Of a stretch of 64,000 nucleotides of DNA, positions 46,131 through 57,600 are shown piece after piece. A program made the translations under genes and the position numbers. Within the stretch, counting starts at the first letter, position 1, and each line of letters begins with the position of its first letter. Below the pieces are notes generated by a model that saw nothing but the letters and a program-made list of their open reading frames with translations, searched no databases and was not told the DNA's origin. Source of the DNA: Icerya purchasi (Eukaryota > Arthropoda > Insecta > Hemiptera > Monophlebidae); NCBI GenBank assembly GCA_039619475.1, contig CM077115.1, positions 420,864,557-420,928,556 on the forward strand, read 5' to 3'.

Positions 46131-46830
46131 GCGATCTTTCCATTGATATATGTCAAATGACCGAAAGAAAAAAATTTTTTTTTTGAAACTGCCGAGCTTT
46201 CGGCGCCTTAAGGGTCCGATTATAAAATTGGAAATTCAAATGTTCCAAAGTAAAGAAATATACAAGGATGCGCATTTTTTCAACATTGTTCAAAATTTTT
46301 AGCTATAAAGCTGAGCCACAAACGGGAGTTACACGTCATTTTTTGTCCTTTTTTAAACTTTTAGTAAACTACCAATGTTTCGTTAAGAAAATGAAATACG
46401 AGTTTGTTCCCGACAAATAGCGCTCTTCCCAACAGTATATCATACGCCCGGAAAAAAATATAATTTTTTCCAAAAGTTCGAGCTTTCGAAGCCTCGAGAG
46501 GCTAATTTTAAAGTTGGAGACCTAGATGTTCCAAACCAAAGAAATATACGTTCATGTGTATATTTTCAACCTTGTTCAAAATTTTTAGCTATAAGACTCG
46601 CGCCGTAAAGAGGGAGCTACATATTACATCTTGTGCTTTTTTGAATTTTTCGTAAACTTCGAAAGTTTCATTAAAGAAATAAAATACGGTTTTGTTCTCG
46701 ACAAATAGCGATCTTTCCAACGATATATCACATGCCCGAAAAAAAAAATATTTTTTCCCATAATTTCGATCTTTCAGCGCCCCGAGGGTCTAATTTTGAA
46801 GTTGGAAACCCGGATATTGCATATTATTAT
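46131..46830. repeat. Degenerate tandem repeat, about 288-bp unit, 2.4 copies
   Basis: Unit starts are GCGATCTTTC (46131), GCGCTCTTCC (46420) and GCGATCTTTC (46708), spacings of 289 and 288. Each unit repeats GCTTTCG..GCC, AAAGAAATATAC, TTGTTCAAAATTTTTAGCTAT, and ACAAATAGCG. Units are diverged by substitutions and small indels. No coding content. It borders the Harbinger element on its left. Confidence 0.75.
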
Positions 46831-46899
46831 ATTGTTATCTATACGAAGCATTTCTGCAAAAGGACATTTTTTTAATTCATCAGGAAGTAGGTGAACTGT

Positions 46900-47600
46900 A
46901 ATTATATACATATATGTTTATCATGCTTTTTGATGAAATTATGCAACAAGCAAGTAGCTAAAATTAAGTAGTCAACATATTGTGGCAAGGCTTGAATTCT
47001 TCTATTATAAATTCGAAACTTCTGAACTAAACCTGCAAATGCGTTTTCCGATGTTCTCCTTGCACGCCTCAATCGATAATTGAATTTGCGATTTCGGTCA
47101 TTCAGTTTATCACCTGGATAAGGTCGCAAATGACATGAGGAACTTGAATGTCTGTATTGAAAATATTAGTTCTGGGTGGTACATTCAATTTTCCATCTTG
47201 AAGTGCTTTTCCTAATTTAGAGTTTGCAAAAACACCATCATCACTTGTCTTCCCATAAGCTCCAACATCTACTGCAGTGAAGTTACAATGAGCATCCACA
47301 AGAGCTAATAAAACTACTGAAAATGTCTTTTTGTAATTAAAGAACATCGATCCGCCGTTGGGAGGAGCCTGGATAACAACATGTTTGCTATCAATTGCAC
47401 CAATGCAATTGGGTAAAATTCTAAAGGCGATTAAAATCAAAATCAATTTTCTCCCACATTTCTTCTGTTGGAGTTGGCATTAGTTCTTCCATTAAGGTTT
47501 CACAGATAACTTTGCATGGGTCTCTTACAATTTTATAAACTGTGCTGTTGTGCCCTAATCGATGAAAGAGATTATGTTAAGGGTATCTCCAGTGGCTAAA
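46900..47600 (-). pseudogene. PIF/Harbinger transposase (DDE type), N-terminus missing
   Basis: Minus strand. From about 47600: LGHNSTVYKIVRDPCKVIC and MEELMPTPTEEMWEKIDFDF, then 47446-47102: LPNCIGAIDSKHVVIQAPPN (first catalytic Asp), FFNYKKTFSVVLLALVDA, VDVGAYGKTSDDGVF (second Asp), then a frameshift. The last block, 47129-46902, has MRPYPGDKLNDRNRKFNYRL and RRARRTSENAFAGLVQKF (third catalytic residue, Glu). All three catalytic residues can be seen; one frameshift near 47110-47129 and loss of the N-terminus inactivate it. Divergently arranged with the MADF/BESS frame. Confidence 0.85.
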
Positions 47601-47684
47601 TACCTAAATGAAAAAAAAAAAAAAATGAATAAAGAATATCATTTATTATATAGCTCATATAAAAAAATCATTTATTTTTTTCAG

Positions 47685-48309
47685 GAACTGCATGCGAAAT
47701 AAGATGGACTAATATCAGGGATAACTTTAGAAAGTCATTATTGAAACAGAAAACTAAAAGCGGTCAGGGAGCAAAAGTTATAAAGGCTTATAAATATTCA
47801 AGTTAGTTGAACTTTTTAGTGAAATTTTTTGAAGAAAGGGAGACAAAAACAAATATTAGTCAAGATAGTTAAAATGTAGTGAACCGGAGGATGATCGAAA
47901 TAATGAAATGATGTTACTTGGAAATGAAGAAGATAATGAGGATGACAGTCGAGAACTTGATGAACCTACACCTGCACACTCAGAAACTTAAGATTCCTCA
48001 AAAGGTTCTTCACCAATATCACAAAAAATAAGTAAAAAGAAGCCTGTGTCAACCAATACTCCTCCTCAATCGTCAGCCTCATCTCTCATGGAGTATCTTA
48101 TAAACAAAAATCAGAAATTGACTCTTCGAGATAGTCAGCATCCAATTGATGCTTTCCTGTCTGGAATATCTGCAACTTTAAAGAAGCTTGCCCCACAAGA
48201 ACAGCATTATGCTAAAGGAGAGATATTCGCGATAGCTCAAAAATATGAATTGGAGATGTTATTAAATCATGATCAGAGTACATCCGAAATTTCTTCACAT
48301 ATTGAGTAA
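47685..48309 (+). pseudogene. MADF/BESS-domain accessory protein of a Harbinger element, broken
   Basis: Follows a pyrimidine-rich tract and CAG at 47682-47684, so it looks like a 3' exon. ACEIRWTNIRDNFRKSLLKQ is the MADF core (trihelix DNA binding), and a TAG (47815 region) breaks the following strand. An acidic Glu/Asp stretch at about 47930-47990 follows. The open C-terminus 48046-48309 includes HPIDAFLSGISATLKKLAPQ, which matches the BESS motif, and a helical tail (AKGEIFAIAQKYELEM). PIF/Harbinger elements often carry a second, MADF- or Myb-like protein that assists DNA binding of the transposase. Confidence 0.7.
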
Positions 48310-49160
48310 AAAGTTTTTCCTTTTTTTTTTTTTTAAAAAAAAATCACTTTTAATCTTTTTATTACTGTTTGAACTTTTGAATTAAATACATTTTATTTGG
48401 AAAATGTAAGTCTTGATTAAAACTCTTTTTCCTATTGAGACGGATTCGGCCGACCTGACGATATGGTTCTCACGCTGTCCGAATTAAAAATCAATAATGA
48501 TAGTGATGATTATATATTCCAAATTTACGTTTTTGTCGACTTCGATATTTTTTCAGGCAAATCATTCCATCTGAATTCCGCGGGCAGCGTGTAAGCAAGG
48601 CATTCTCGGGCAGAAAACGCTAAATCGGCTAAAAATGTGTGTTAATAAATATTAAGTCAATATTTATTAATTTTATTATTTCTTGTGTATTTTCGTTCGT
48701 TAGTCTATATTATTTTATTCAGCCAGATGTTTTGTTCTGAAATTCTCCAGAAATCGGTTTTGTTGTGTAAACAAAATTACTTGCTCGCTCTCGTTAACGT
48801 GTTGTTCATCTTCGATAGTCGACATTCGTCCGGTTGGTTATGTTGCTTCGATATACGCTTTTTGGCATTTCGGCTTTTCGTATCTTCGTATCTGGTTATT
48901 TCGCTGTTATTATTTCGTTTTTACCCCCCTTTTTAAATTGTTTTGGAAACAGTCTTTTTTAAGACTTCTAATCAATATCGGATACTCAATCGTATTTAAT
49001 TAATAACTAACTTATTAATTGATTGGTAAAAAATTATTCGAAAACATAATTTGGTCCTCCGGAATATAAACGAAAATATCGTAACAGTGTGAGAAATAGA
49101 ATATGTGTTCGGCGCCAAGGTGGCGATCGGGTTCGTAGTGTTTGTGAATGATGTGTGAAA
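48310..49160. other. Spacer, no gene recognised
   Basis: Poly-T at 48319-48332, then AT-rich sequence with a slightly GC-richer patch 48440-48620. No transposase or host domain features. Confidence 0.4.
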
Positions 49161-49334
49161 ATGAGCCGAATTGGTGTTGTGAGCGCGGATGGTGCAGGCC
49201 AAGCTATGTCGAGGCGTGAGAAATTGAAAAAAAAGCGGGTAGGCAGGGCAAACACCGCCCTAAATAGTTTAGAATGTTCCAAAAAATTCGGTCGTATAAT
49301 AGTGAGAATGCGGGAGAATCGATTGTTCGAATGA
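49161..49334 (+). CDS. Small candidate ORF, 57 aa, basic (possible first exon)
   Basis: ATG at 49161 opens MSRIGVVSADGAGQAM and runs through RREKLKKKRVGRA to RENRLFE and TGA. The local GC content is above the surroundings. The basic stretch and absence of repeats nearby make it the only candidate I have for host coding sequence, possibly the first exon of a spliced gene whose other exons lie outside. No family is recognised and no splice site is proven. Confidence 0.2.
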   Translation: MSRIGVVSADGAGQAMSRREKLKKKRVGRANTALNSLECSKKFGRIIVRMRENRLFE

Positions 49335-49910
49335 TATGTTATGAAATTAATTTTCATATTTTTTATTTTATTTTTGGTCTAAACTCCTTGCGCGAATTTT
49401 CTTATATTATTTTTTATTCTAAAAAGCCTATAATTGCTCTGCGCGCAGATTTATTCCGGTCGTGGTACGCCGTGATGTACCACTGGAGCTCGTTATATTA
49501 AACAAAAATTTTCGGTAAATACGATATTCAACGGAAAAGCAGCGGAATAATTGAGTGTCTTTCAGCAGATTTTTTTAAAAAATATTAAATTACAAAATCT
49601 AGCAAAAATAGGTTCAAAACTTGAGGGAATCTACATTAACTTATATTGAGTATCTACATCGTAATTATTGCGAACTCTTACCTTAAACACACAGCAAGTC
49701 TTTCTCTAGGAGAGATAGCTCTTCTCCAGTGTGTGTATCTTCTTTTTTAAAGTCATCTTGCTAATTTACTCAACAATAAATTGAATGAATTTTCCGTCAT
49801 TGGAAAATATTCGTGAAATTTTGATCCATCTTCTGCCAACTCTTTGTTACGAATTCCCCTTCTACCCCCTTCTTTTTTCATGCTTTATGAACCAATTTTC
49901 TTCTTTTACG
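49335..49910. other. Spacer, nothing recognised
   Basis: AT-rich, no family features. Confidence 0.3.
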
Positions 49911-49914
49911 TTTC

Positions 49915-49915
<1 letters not shown>

Positions 49916-49945
<30 letters not shown>

Positions 49946-49950
49946 CTTCA
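49916..49950. repeat. (CTT)n microsatellite
   Basis: About eleven CTT units at 49917-49949. Confidence 0.9.
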
Positions 49951-50276
49951 TCCAAAATTAAAGCAATCATAATAAGTTCGTCATCCGAAAAATTTGCCTT
50001 TGTAAGTAACATGATCCCTGCACGAGTAAAACACGTTAACCGGTATGAATTCAAATCACTTGTGGTCCACGCCCGTGTATGTTACTGTTATGTCACGAAT
50101 ATATGTGAATCACCCTTTCGAATTAAAATTTTCCGAAAATGCCGACAGAAATTTTTTGTTTTTTTTGGGGGGGGGGGGGCACTTGTCCATTGTTTGATAC
50201 ACCCCCGATCGCAACACGCACCGATGAGCATCGAAATCATAGGTTGGAAGTCGTATACATATATATTGGATTAAGT

Positions 50277-50546
50277 CAAGGGCGTCGCCAGCCGATGGGC
50301 CGGGGGGGGGCAAGATGATAGAAAAAGGATATGAGTTATAGAAAAAATAAAATTTATAAGTTGTAAAGGCTTAATATTTTATTAAACAAGAATAAAATCT
50401 TAATTAAAACATCATTTTCGTGGGTTTCTGGCAAATTATTCATGATTACGCGCCTATGAATACTCATTATGGCCAGTTGATTAAAAAGTTTCAAGGCTCC
50501 AGGGGGGGGGCAGCTGCCCCCCCTGCCCCCGCTGGCGACGCCCATG
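50277..50546 (+). mobile_element. hAT MITE, copy 3 (270 bp)
   Basis: Begins CAAGGGCGTCGCCAGCC and ends GCTGGCGACGCCCATG. GATTAAGT is present on both sides (50269-50276 and 50547-50554), a perfect 8-bp duplication. It is about 20 bases shorter than copies 1 and 4 in the 5' third. Confidence 0.9.
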
Positions 50547-50554
50547 GATTAAGT

Positions 50555-51290
50555 CAATGTAAATTAGACGACTGATGATCGAGCAATAAACAAAACTTTC
50601 TTTGATTTGTTAAAGCATCACTCACGGATTTTCCCGAAGGGACTTATCCGTACTGTGACCTGATTATCAGGTGTTATTATACAATATTGAACACTATTCT
50701 TTATATGAAAGAAGTCATTCTCGCTGAATATTAGTCGTAAACAATCCGAGCACAAAATAAAACAGCGGAAATCACTTCAAGTCAGTACAGATAGTGTCGC
50801 CAGTCACTACAACGAGAAAAATGGTTACATTCATTTAAAAAAAAAAAGGGATTCCCCTCGGTTCCGTCACAGAATAAATAATAAAAAGTTCCGTGCTCAT
50901 TTTAATCGATCCGAATTGTAGGTGCGACAAAAATACGAAATTAAATGGTTCAAATTTTTACAAGAAACTATTATGTATTGTAAAATTTCGCAGCCTCCTA
51001 AAAATGCCGCCCCCACTACGCTACGCCACTGATGTAAAGCAAGTCATGGTCTAGATAACTAAACTTCTGCGCAATTGTGGTCCTAGGACCAGAATAGTAG
51101 AATAAAAAAAAACAACTAATGTTTGTTAACTTTTTAGTTTTACTTATTAAACAGTTTGTCAACAAAGACCTTACGCAAGTATATATTTCTCATATAAAAT
51201 TTCATTTTTTTTTTTTTTCTGGTGGCTCCCATGCACCATTTTTATCTCCAATGGTTATTGCAGCACATGGGTCAGGGTAAAAAGGCTATT
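50555..51290. other. Spacer with hAT-like right end at 51021-51031
   Basis: CTACGCTACGCCACTG ends at 51031, the mirror of the CAGTGGCGTAG terminus found in other insect hAT MITEs. Its other end is not seen, so this is a fragment. No gene. Confidence 0.3.
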
Positions 51291-51442
51291 TCATAATTTA
51301 GTTATTAAGTTGTTGGTCCTAAGAAAATCGAGTAGCATTTGTATGCGTGCTGGGTCATTTGATAGTATAGTTGACAGAGGAATACTGACAAAAGCGGAGC
51401 AGTCGAACGCCGTACATTGTAGCAGCAGGTGTTCTACGGAAG
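51291..51442 (-). pseudogene. Non-LTR ORF2 C-terminal zinc-like fragment
   Basis: Minus strand: LASVEHLLLQCTAFDCSAF (the 'ETVEHLLLxC' motif after RNase H), then LLDFLRTNNLITKL and a stop. The upstream side is cut by the hAT MITE inserted at 51443. Too short for clade assignment. Confidence 0.5.
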
Positions 51443-51731
51443 CAAGGGTGTCGCCAGCCGATGAGCTAGGGAGGAGCAAGACGAGTTGCCAGCCGCCAGG
51501 GGGGGCAAGATGATAGAAAGAGGATAAGAGTTGTAGGAAAATTAAAATTTTATAAGTTGTAAAGGCTTAATATTTTATTAAACAAGAATAAAACCTTAAT
51601 TAAAACATGTCTTCCAAATTGTCCATGATTACGCGCCTATGAATACACATCAATGCCAGTTGATTAAAAAGTTTCAAGGCTCCAGGGGTGGGGCAGCTGC
51701 CCCTTCCTGCTCTCCGCTGGCGACGCCCATG
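51443..51731 (+). mobile_element. hAT MITE, copy 4 (289 bp)
   Basis: Begins CAAGGGTGTCGCCAGCC and ends GCTGGCGACGCCCATG. Flanks are TACGGAAG (51435-51442) and TACGGACG (51732-51739), 7 of 8 identical. Inserted in a non-LTR C-terminal remnant. Confidence 0.9.
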
Positions 51732-51779
51732 TACGGACGGGTAACAAGAGCCAATAAGTAAAAACTAGCCAAAACACCC

Positions 51780-52530
51780 GATTACCAACATTCCCGACAG
51801 ATGGCGCCACAGCAAAGAAATTTAGATCGCGGTCGTGAACTCTGTCGTTCGTCGGGTGTCGACAGGCTCCTTTAATAGTATACATATGTATATGCATAAA
51901 AATCAATTGCGCATGTATAAAAGATGACTTGAGAACGGCTCGGCCGATTTGGCTGTTTTTTTTGTTTTTTGTCGTGTTAGTAATTGCCAGGACAAGGTTT
52001 GTATAAAAGAAAATTTTAGAAAAATCCATCGAAGAAGTCGGAACATTAAAATAAAAATGGCAAAAATGGCGTCACGATGTGACGTTCAGTTTAGTTCTGC
52101 TGTTACATGATTTCGTAACAACAACAAATTCCGCATTGAATATTGATATTTTTTTGACAAAAAGAATTAAATTGAAAGTGATTTTTCAGTGTGTTATCGA
52201 TGGGATCATATCTTTAGTGCATTCAAAACCGTAAAATTCATCAATTAAAATTTAAGTAAAATGATTACTGTAGTAAATAATAAATTCTAAATAACATTAA
52301 ATTAATTTATAGCGTAAGTGTAATAAATACGTTGTGTTCCGTTACTGAAATCATCAAAACTCCATGACATGATCTAAACAAACAAGTCGCACTTCCAGCT
52401 TAGCGTCTGTACTCATTGCAGAGAGTTAAAAAAGGAAAGTAGCGTTTTCTATTATTTTTTACAGAAAAATAAAAAATCCTATAACGGAATTTTTAATATT
52501 TGCCACTGCTGGGGAAATGTTATTCACACT
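51780..52530 (-). repeat. Dispersed repeat, copy 2 (inverted relative to 12085-12915)
   Basis: Same ordered landmarks as copy 1 on the opposite strand, including GGCGCCATCTGTCGGGAATG, the CGGCCGATTTGG tract, AAAAATGGCAAAAATGGCGT, ATTCCGCATTGAATATTGAT and the TTTGCCACTGCTGGGGAAAT end. About 40 kb separates the two. Confidence 0.65.
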
Positions 52531-53009
52531 CAAATTCGAAATCCTTACGCGGCGGTGCGTTACAATTGATGAAAACAGATCCGGTACTAATGGACATAAT
52601 TAGAAAACGAAAAACAAATTTGTTTGCATATTTTATGAGAGCATCAACATTTCATCTTCTGTAAACAATAATGATTAAAGCGGTAGAATGGAAAAGGAGA
52701 CGAAGAAGGAGGATTTTTTAGCTCCAAAATATTAAGACATGAACTGAAGTTACAAAAGTAGGAGAATTATTGCAGGTCCGCAAGAAGTCGAGACAAATTT
52801 CGTCAAATGGTGGAGTCCATGGAAAGTTTGTTAAGCAACATCCGAATCGGGTTGTATAAAAAAGAAGACGAAATGTCTCTTTCCTTATACCGCCATCGTA
52901 AACAAACCGTTTTCTCTTATTTTAGGAGCCAGGATATTTAATTTTTCGATTTTTAATGCCTTCGAATAGTTTCCGTTGTTCCCCTATTCTTGCTATCACT
53001 GGCGTATTT
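52531..53009. other. Spacer, no gene recognised
   Basis: AT-rich with an A/G-rich patch 52690-52720. No family features. Confidence 0.4.
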
Positions 53010-53210
53010 ATTACATGTTCAGTCCATAATATTTAGAGTAGTCTTCCGGATAACACCAGAGCTACTCTTCTTTCGTAATCTGTACTTATGGTCCATGTTT
53101 GTTTTTTTTTGCCGCCCATCCGTTACTTGCTTGTATTCGTGGTTTAATGTGTGTTCGGTATTTTCACAACGTCTAGTTATGTTCTCATAAAATATTCGAA
53201 AAAGAAAAAA
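53010..53210 (+). repeat. Diverged third copy of the 53.7/55.3-kb repeat (partial)
   Basis: Shares TTCGT(A)ATC, TGTGTTCGGTATTTTC, and the CATAAAATATTC end with 55566-55745. Roughly 200 bp, moderate divergence. Confidence 0.5.
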
Positions 53211-53715
53211 AAGGCGAATTGCATAATTTAATTTCTGAGGGCGGCATGATTTTGTGAGCCGAGCAACTGCTCGGTGCGCCGGGTACTTACAATTAAATAA
53301 CATGACGCGTGATTCGGTTAGGCAATGATGTTTCGTTCAATGGTCCGAATGTTGCTACAGTTAATGGAAGAGTGTAAACCAAAACGGTAGCGCATTAGAT
53401 TAATTTCCCCAATAGCTAACGAGCCCAAAAATAAATAAATAAATAAAAACAAACGGTTACAGATAAAATTCGTTTGTTGCGATAATTACAATTTTCTAAG
53501 AATGAATTATCTCTCTAACTAACGATGACCAGTTTATCATATTTAATTTAGGGTTGTAGCGTACCACACTTAGCAAAAAAAAAACCAGAAAGAAAACCTC
53601 CACCATACACCGGAAAAGAAAACAGGTATAGCGGTATGAGTAAAAGGTCGTTCTAACATTTGTTAATTGTAGCGGACCACCTTTACCGTCGTCAAATGGT
53701 CGCAACAATAAACTA

Positions 53716-54360
53716 AATATATAATAAAAAGATGTAGGAGAACAATGTGGGCGAATGATCGTTTAGCGAGTACGGTGCAAACCGGTCTGCATTTCTCTTA
53801 AACACGGTACATCCTAAATCGGGAAAAAGGAAAGAAAATAATAAACGACCCGACTTCACAAGTTCGGCGAGAACTATCACCAAAAATGAAACATTCACAC
53901 GTCTCAGCAATCAGGTCACGAAAGAAATTTGAGACGCACAAAGAGGTTGTCCCACCAATGAGACATTTATTACAACTGAAAGGTCTTTGATCCGAAAAAT
54001 TAGTGACCGGCAGGAAATCGAAAGATCGACTGCGAATATTACAATAGTGCATCAACCATTTTTTGTATGTTTATCGTGTTAGGCCACTTCTCATTTTCAT
54101 TTCGGTAAATGTGCTTCATCCGCCCGTTTGTTATTCGCATATTATCCGTGTATATTCGTTTTTAATGTATGTTCGTTATTTTCGCGACTTTGGGTAATAT
54201 TGTATGAAAATATTCACATTTGAGCGGTGAGTGATAATTTTATATTTCAGTCGTTATTGCGATTTATTATTTATCTTACCAAGAAAAAATAATTTAAAAA
54301 TTCTGTAAAAAGGTTTATATATAAAAAGACGCTTATCTCATTGACTGTTAAATGCCCGTT
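53716..54360 (+). repeat. Direct repeat, copy A
   Basis: Starts TATATAATAAAAAGATGTAGG and includes GAGTACGGT, GGAAATCGAAAGATCGACTG and TGTATATTCGTTTTTAATG; ends near TTGACTG.TAAATGC. It is repeated at 55302-55870 with small indels. No coding frame stands out. It may be part of a larger repeated unit with the Helitron-like sequences beside it. Confidence 0.7.
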
Positions 54361-54425
54361 GCGTTTCAGACCTAAATCAACAGTGGGACGCGTAAGCGAA
54401 TATAGAAAACCAGAAAGTATTGTTT

Positions 54426-55301
54426 TAGATTTATCCGTAGGAACTCAAAAAACTATCTTATAAAATTTCGAGAAAAAAAATCGTACAGCCCGTTCTATAG
54501 TAGCTAGGGAGTTAATTTTTTTTTTCAATTGGACGTATTTTCTTCGTGAGATTATAAGAAAATTATAACACCTTCAAAATTTTAAAACTAAATGGTCAAA
54601 ATTTAAATACAATTTAAAAATCGAATTTAAAAAAAAAGTGTTTAAAAAATTCCACAGCCAGTTCTATATGAATTATGGTATTGATTTATTTTTTAACCGG
54701 GGCACTAAGACCTCTAAAAAGCGGGGAAAATGTAAAATTCGAAAAATTTTGATATTTTGGGACCGAATTTGAAAAAATACACTCTTAAAGCGGGAAGACT
54801 GGAAACTAAAAAATAGTCCATAGCTCTTTCCATGGTGGCTGGGGGGTCATTCTGTTTTTTAATTGGTGTATTTCAATCGCTAGAATATAGGGAAAATTCG
54901 AGGCCTTCAAAATTTTAAATTAAAGGGCCCAAATTTTGAAAAATAATTTAAGCGTACAAATTCTGAAATGTTTAAAGTGATATAATAAAACAAACTTTAA
55001 TAACAAACAATAAGGGTAAAATAATTTATAACAATAAATTAGAGAAATACCTTAATTAGAAACGTTTTCGGGCATAACTCATCATCAGCTAAAACTAACT
55101 TAGTGGAAGCTTAAAACACACTGGAGTGAATATATGGAATACATGTGTATATATACAAACAAGTATGTATTCACCTACGTTTAAAGCTGATAAAAAAAAA
55201 AAAAAACAAATAGAATTAGAATATTGAAAAAACGTTTCCTTAATCCGCTAATAGCAGACAAGCCAACGTTCAGGCAGGGCAAATTCTGCCGGGTCCGCTA
55301 G
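54426..55301 (+). mobile_element. Helitron-like element, copy A
   Basis: The 3' end reads a hairpin (GGCAG..CTGCC, 55273-55290), then GGGTCCGCTAG, then host T (55302). The first 550 bp are nearly identical to 58278-58825 (both begin TTTATCCGTAG). No Rep/helicase frame, so non-autonomous. The 5' end is approximate; Helitrons begin with TC and the candidate is TCCGTAG. Confidence 0.65.
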
Positions 55302-55870
55302 TATATAATAAAAAGATATAGGAGAACAGTGTAGGCGAATGATTGTTTAGCGAGTACGGTTAAACACGGGACACCCTAAATTGTGAAAAAGAAAAGAAAA
55401 TAATAAACGACCCGATTTCACAAGTACCGCGAGATCTATCACGCAAAAAGAGTCACGAAAGAAATTCACAAAAAGATTGTCCCAACAATGAGACATTTAT
55501 AACAACTGAACGGTCCTTGATCCGAAAAATTAGTGACCGGCAGGAAATCGAAAGATCGACTGCGAACATTAATAGTGTATGGACCATTTTTCGTATGCTT
55601 TTCCTGTTCCGAGTTATTCAGAACTCTTCCTATTTTTATTTCGGCAAATGTGCTTCATCTACCCGTTCGTTACTCACATATTATCAGTTTATATTCGTTT
55701 TTAAAGTGTGTTCGGTATTTTCGCAATTTTTGGTAATATTGTATGAATACATTTACATTTGTGTGGTGAGTGTCAATTTTATATTTCAGTCGTAAAAAGC
55801 AAGAAAAAAAATTTAAAAATTTTGTAAAAAAGCTATATATAAAGAGACGTCTATCACTTTGACTGCTAAA
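55302..55870 (+). repeat. Direct repeat, copy B
   Basis: Begins directly after the Helitron-like terminus with TATATAATAAAAAGATATAGG. Matches copy A for about 570 bp, then ends near GACTGCTAAATGC. Confidence 0.7.
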
Positions 55871-56673
55871 TGCTGGTAAAAAACACATAGAAATACCTAT
55901 ATTCATAAAAATCAACGTGTGCAGTCATTGAAAACATTTTCCAACCATTCGGAAAGTGAATTAAAAGAACCTCTACATTTTTGTTGCGTCCAGTATTGAA
56001 AAGCAAAGTTGTATGGAAAGAGGCTTTAAATTTATAAATATGTTCATAAATTAGATTTAAAATATTTTATGTTTTGTGAATATGTATAAAATTAAAATAA
56101 AATTAAGACGTATGTGATTCGTACCTAAGTATATTTTCTGAAAAAACACGATTTTACAAAAAAAAAAAATGTATTTAGGTACATTTACGAAATGTTAAAT
56201 AAACTGCAGCAAACATGCAAAGTGTTCAAAAAATTATTCGTTAGATAACTCATCATTATAAATTTATAACATTGTTAGCAACACGGAACTAATCTAACTT
56301 ATACTACGAAAAGTATGATTTTGTTTTCTGGAAATTCTAATTTTAATTCAGCGCAAAGTTATTTAAAACGTTCTAAAACTGTATTCTCTCAAATATAAAG
56401 GGCCATGTATTTTTAAAACGAAGTTAAATACGTTTTTCAATTTTTTTTTTTTTTTTTTTTTTTTTATGGCTCAAATTTGTATGTACAAGAAAGGGATCTC
56501 AAAAAATACTTCTAACGTTTTAAAACTATATTCCCAAATATTGTACATTTATTGAACTTAATTCATTTTGGGTATTAATTTTATCTTTGTAAAAAACAGA
56601 ATTTAGTTCAGCTAATAAGTTAACACAACATTTATTGATTCTGCGGCGGTACGACGTTCGCTGTGTCAGCTAG
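55871..56673 (+). mobile_element. Region ending in a Helitron-like 3' terminus
   Basis: The end CTGTGTCAGCTAG at 56661-56673 followed by T is Helitron-like, but the preceding hairpin is weak. A long T run lies at 56442-56465. No coding features. Left limit arbitrary. Confidence 0.35.
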
Positions 56674-57600
56674 TATATATATACATAAACTCGGCCATTT
56701 TGGTCTCGCAAGGGGCTGTGCCCCTTGACCCCTCTTGCTTTTATTTCTGCTTCTTTCTCTCTTCTATACTTTGTATAAAATGATCAAAATTTACAACGTA
56801 ATTCTTACTGGCATCAAGAAAAAAAGAAAAATAACATAACCACAAAACTCCTATTCTAACATTTAACTTTCATTATATAAAATTAAGACATTTTTTCGTT
56901 TCATTTTTCGTTACACATTTCATTCCATAAAATTGTGTCATTTTTTAAATAAAAATAACAAAAATCCTATAAAATATAACAAACGTTACATAAAATTGGG
57001 ACATTTTTTCGAATGAGGGGTAGCCTAAGAATTACGTTGTAATTAATATATATATATATATATCTACGCAGGCAGTTCCGCTGTCTCTACCTGACAATGT
57101 GTTTAGAACATGTTCGCATAGCACCTACGGGGCTGTCTTTAGTGCAGAATTCTGTAAAGATTCACTTGTCTAACTTCAGTTTTTGAAATTATTGAGATAA
57201 TCGGTCCCGTGAAATCTGTTTGCCGACCAAATTAATGTTTTATAAATTGTCAAATTTGTTTTAGGGTGACTCCCCAAAGTTAGTCCATTTAAGACCCTTA
57301 ACATATACCTCGTAAATATTTCTATTTAATGTGTTTTAATTCTTCTAGTCGGACTTATTGTCGAAGAAAACGTGATATTTAACTCTGTTAACGAATTGTA
57401 CTGACTTATATTTAACCCTAATATGGGCTACTCAATCCCTGCCTACGATATGTATTTTATCGGTGCATTTAGAGTGGCCACCTAAATCCAGTCTGCCTTG
57501 ATGTTATCTTTTATTTGTGTATCCCCCCCCCTAAATTGTATGCGCTGTGTGCAACTACTATGGCCGTTACTGCACACACGGTGGGGGGGGGCATTCAAAT
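56674..57600. other. Spacer with TA microsatellite and G/C-run hairpin
   Basis: GGGGCTGTGCCCC hairpin at about 56711-56724, (TA)n at 57046-57064, and at 57520-57593 a C-run and G-run that can pair around GTGTGCA..TGCACAC, a possible hairpin. No gene. Confidence 0.35.

Noticed and set aside
49161..49334. Calling the small ORF a confirmed host gene
   Set aside because: 57 codons, no homologue recognised, no supporting splice or promoter evidence; listed only as a low-confidence candidate.
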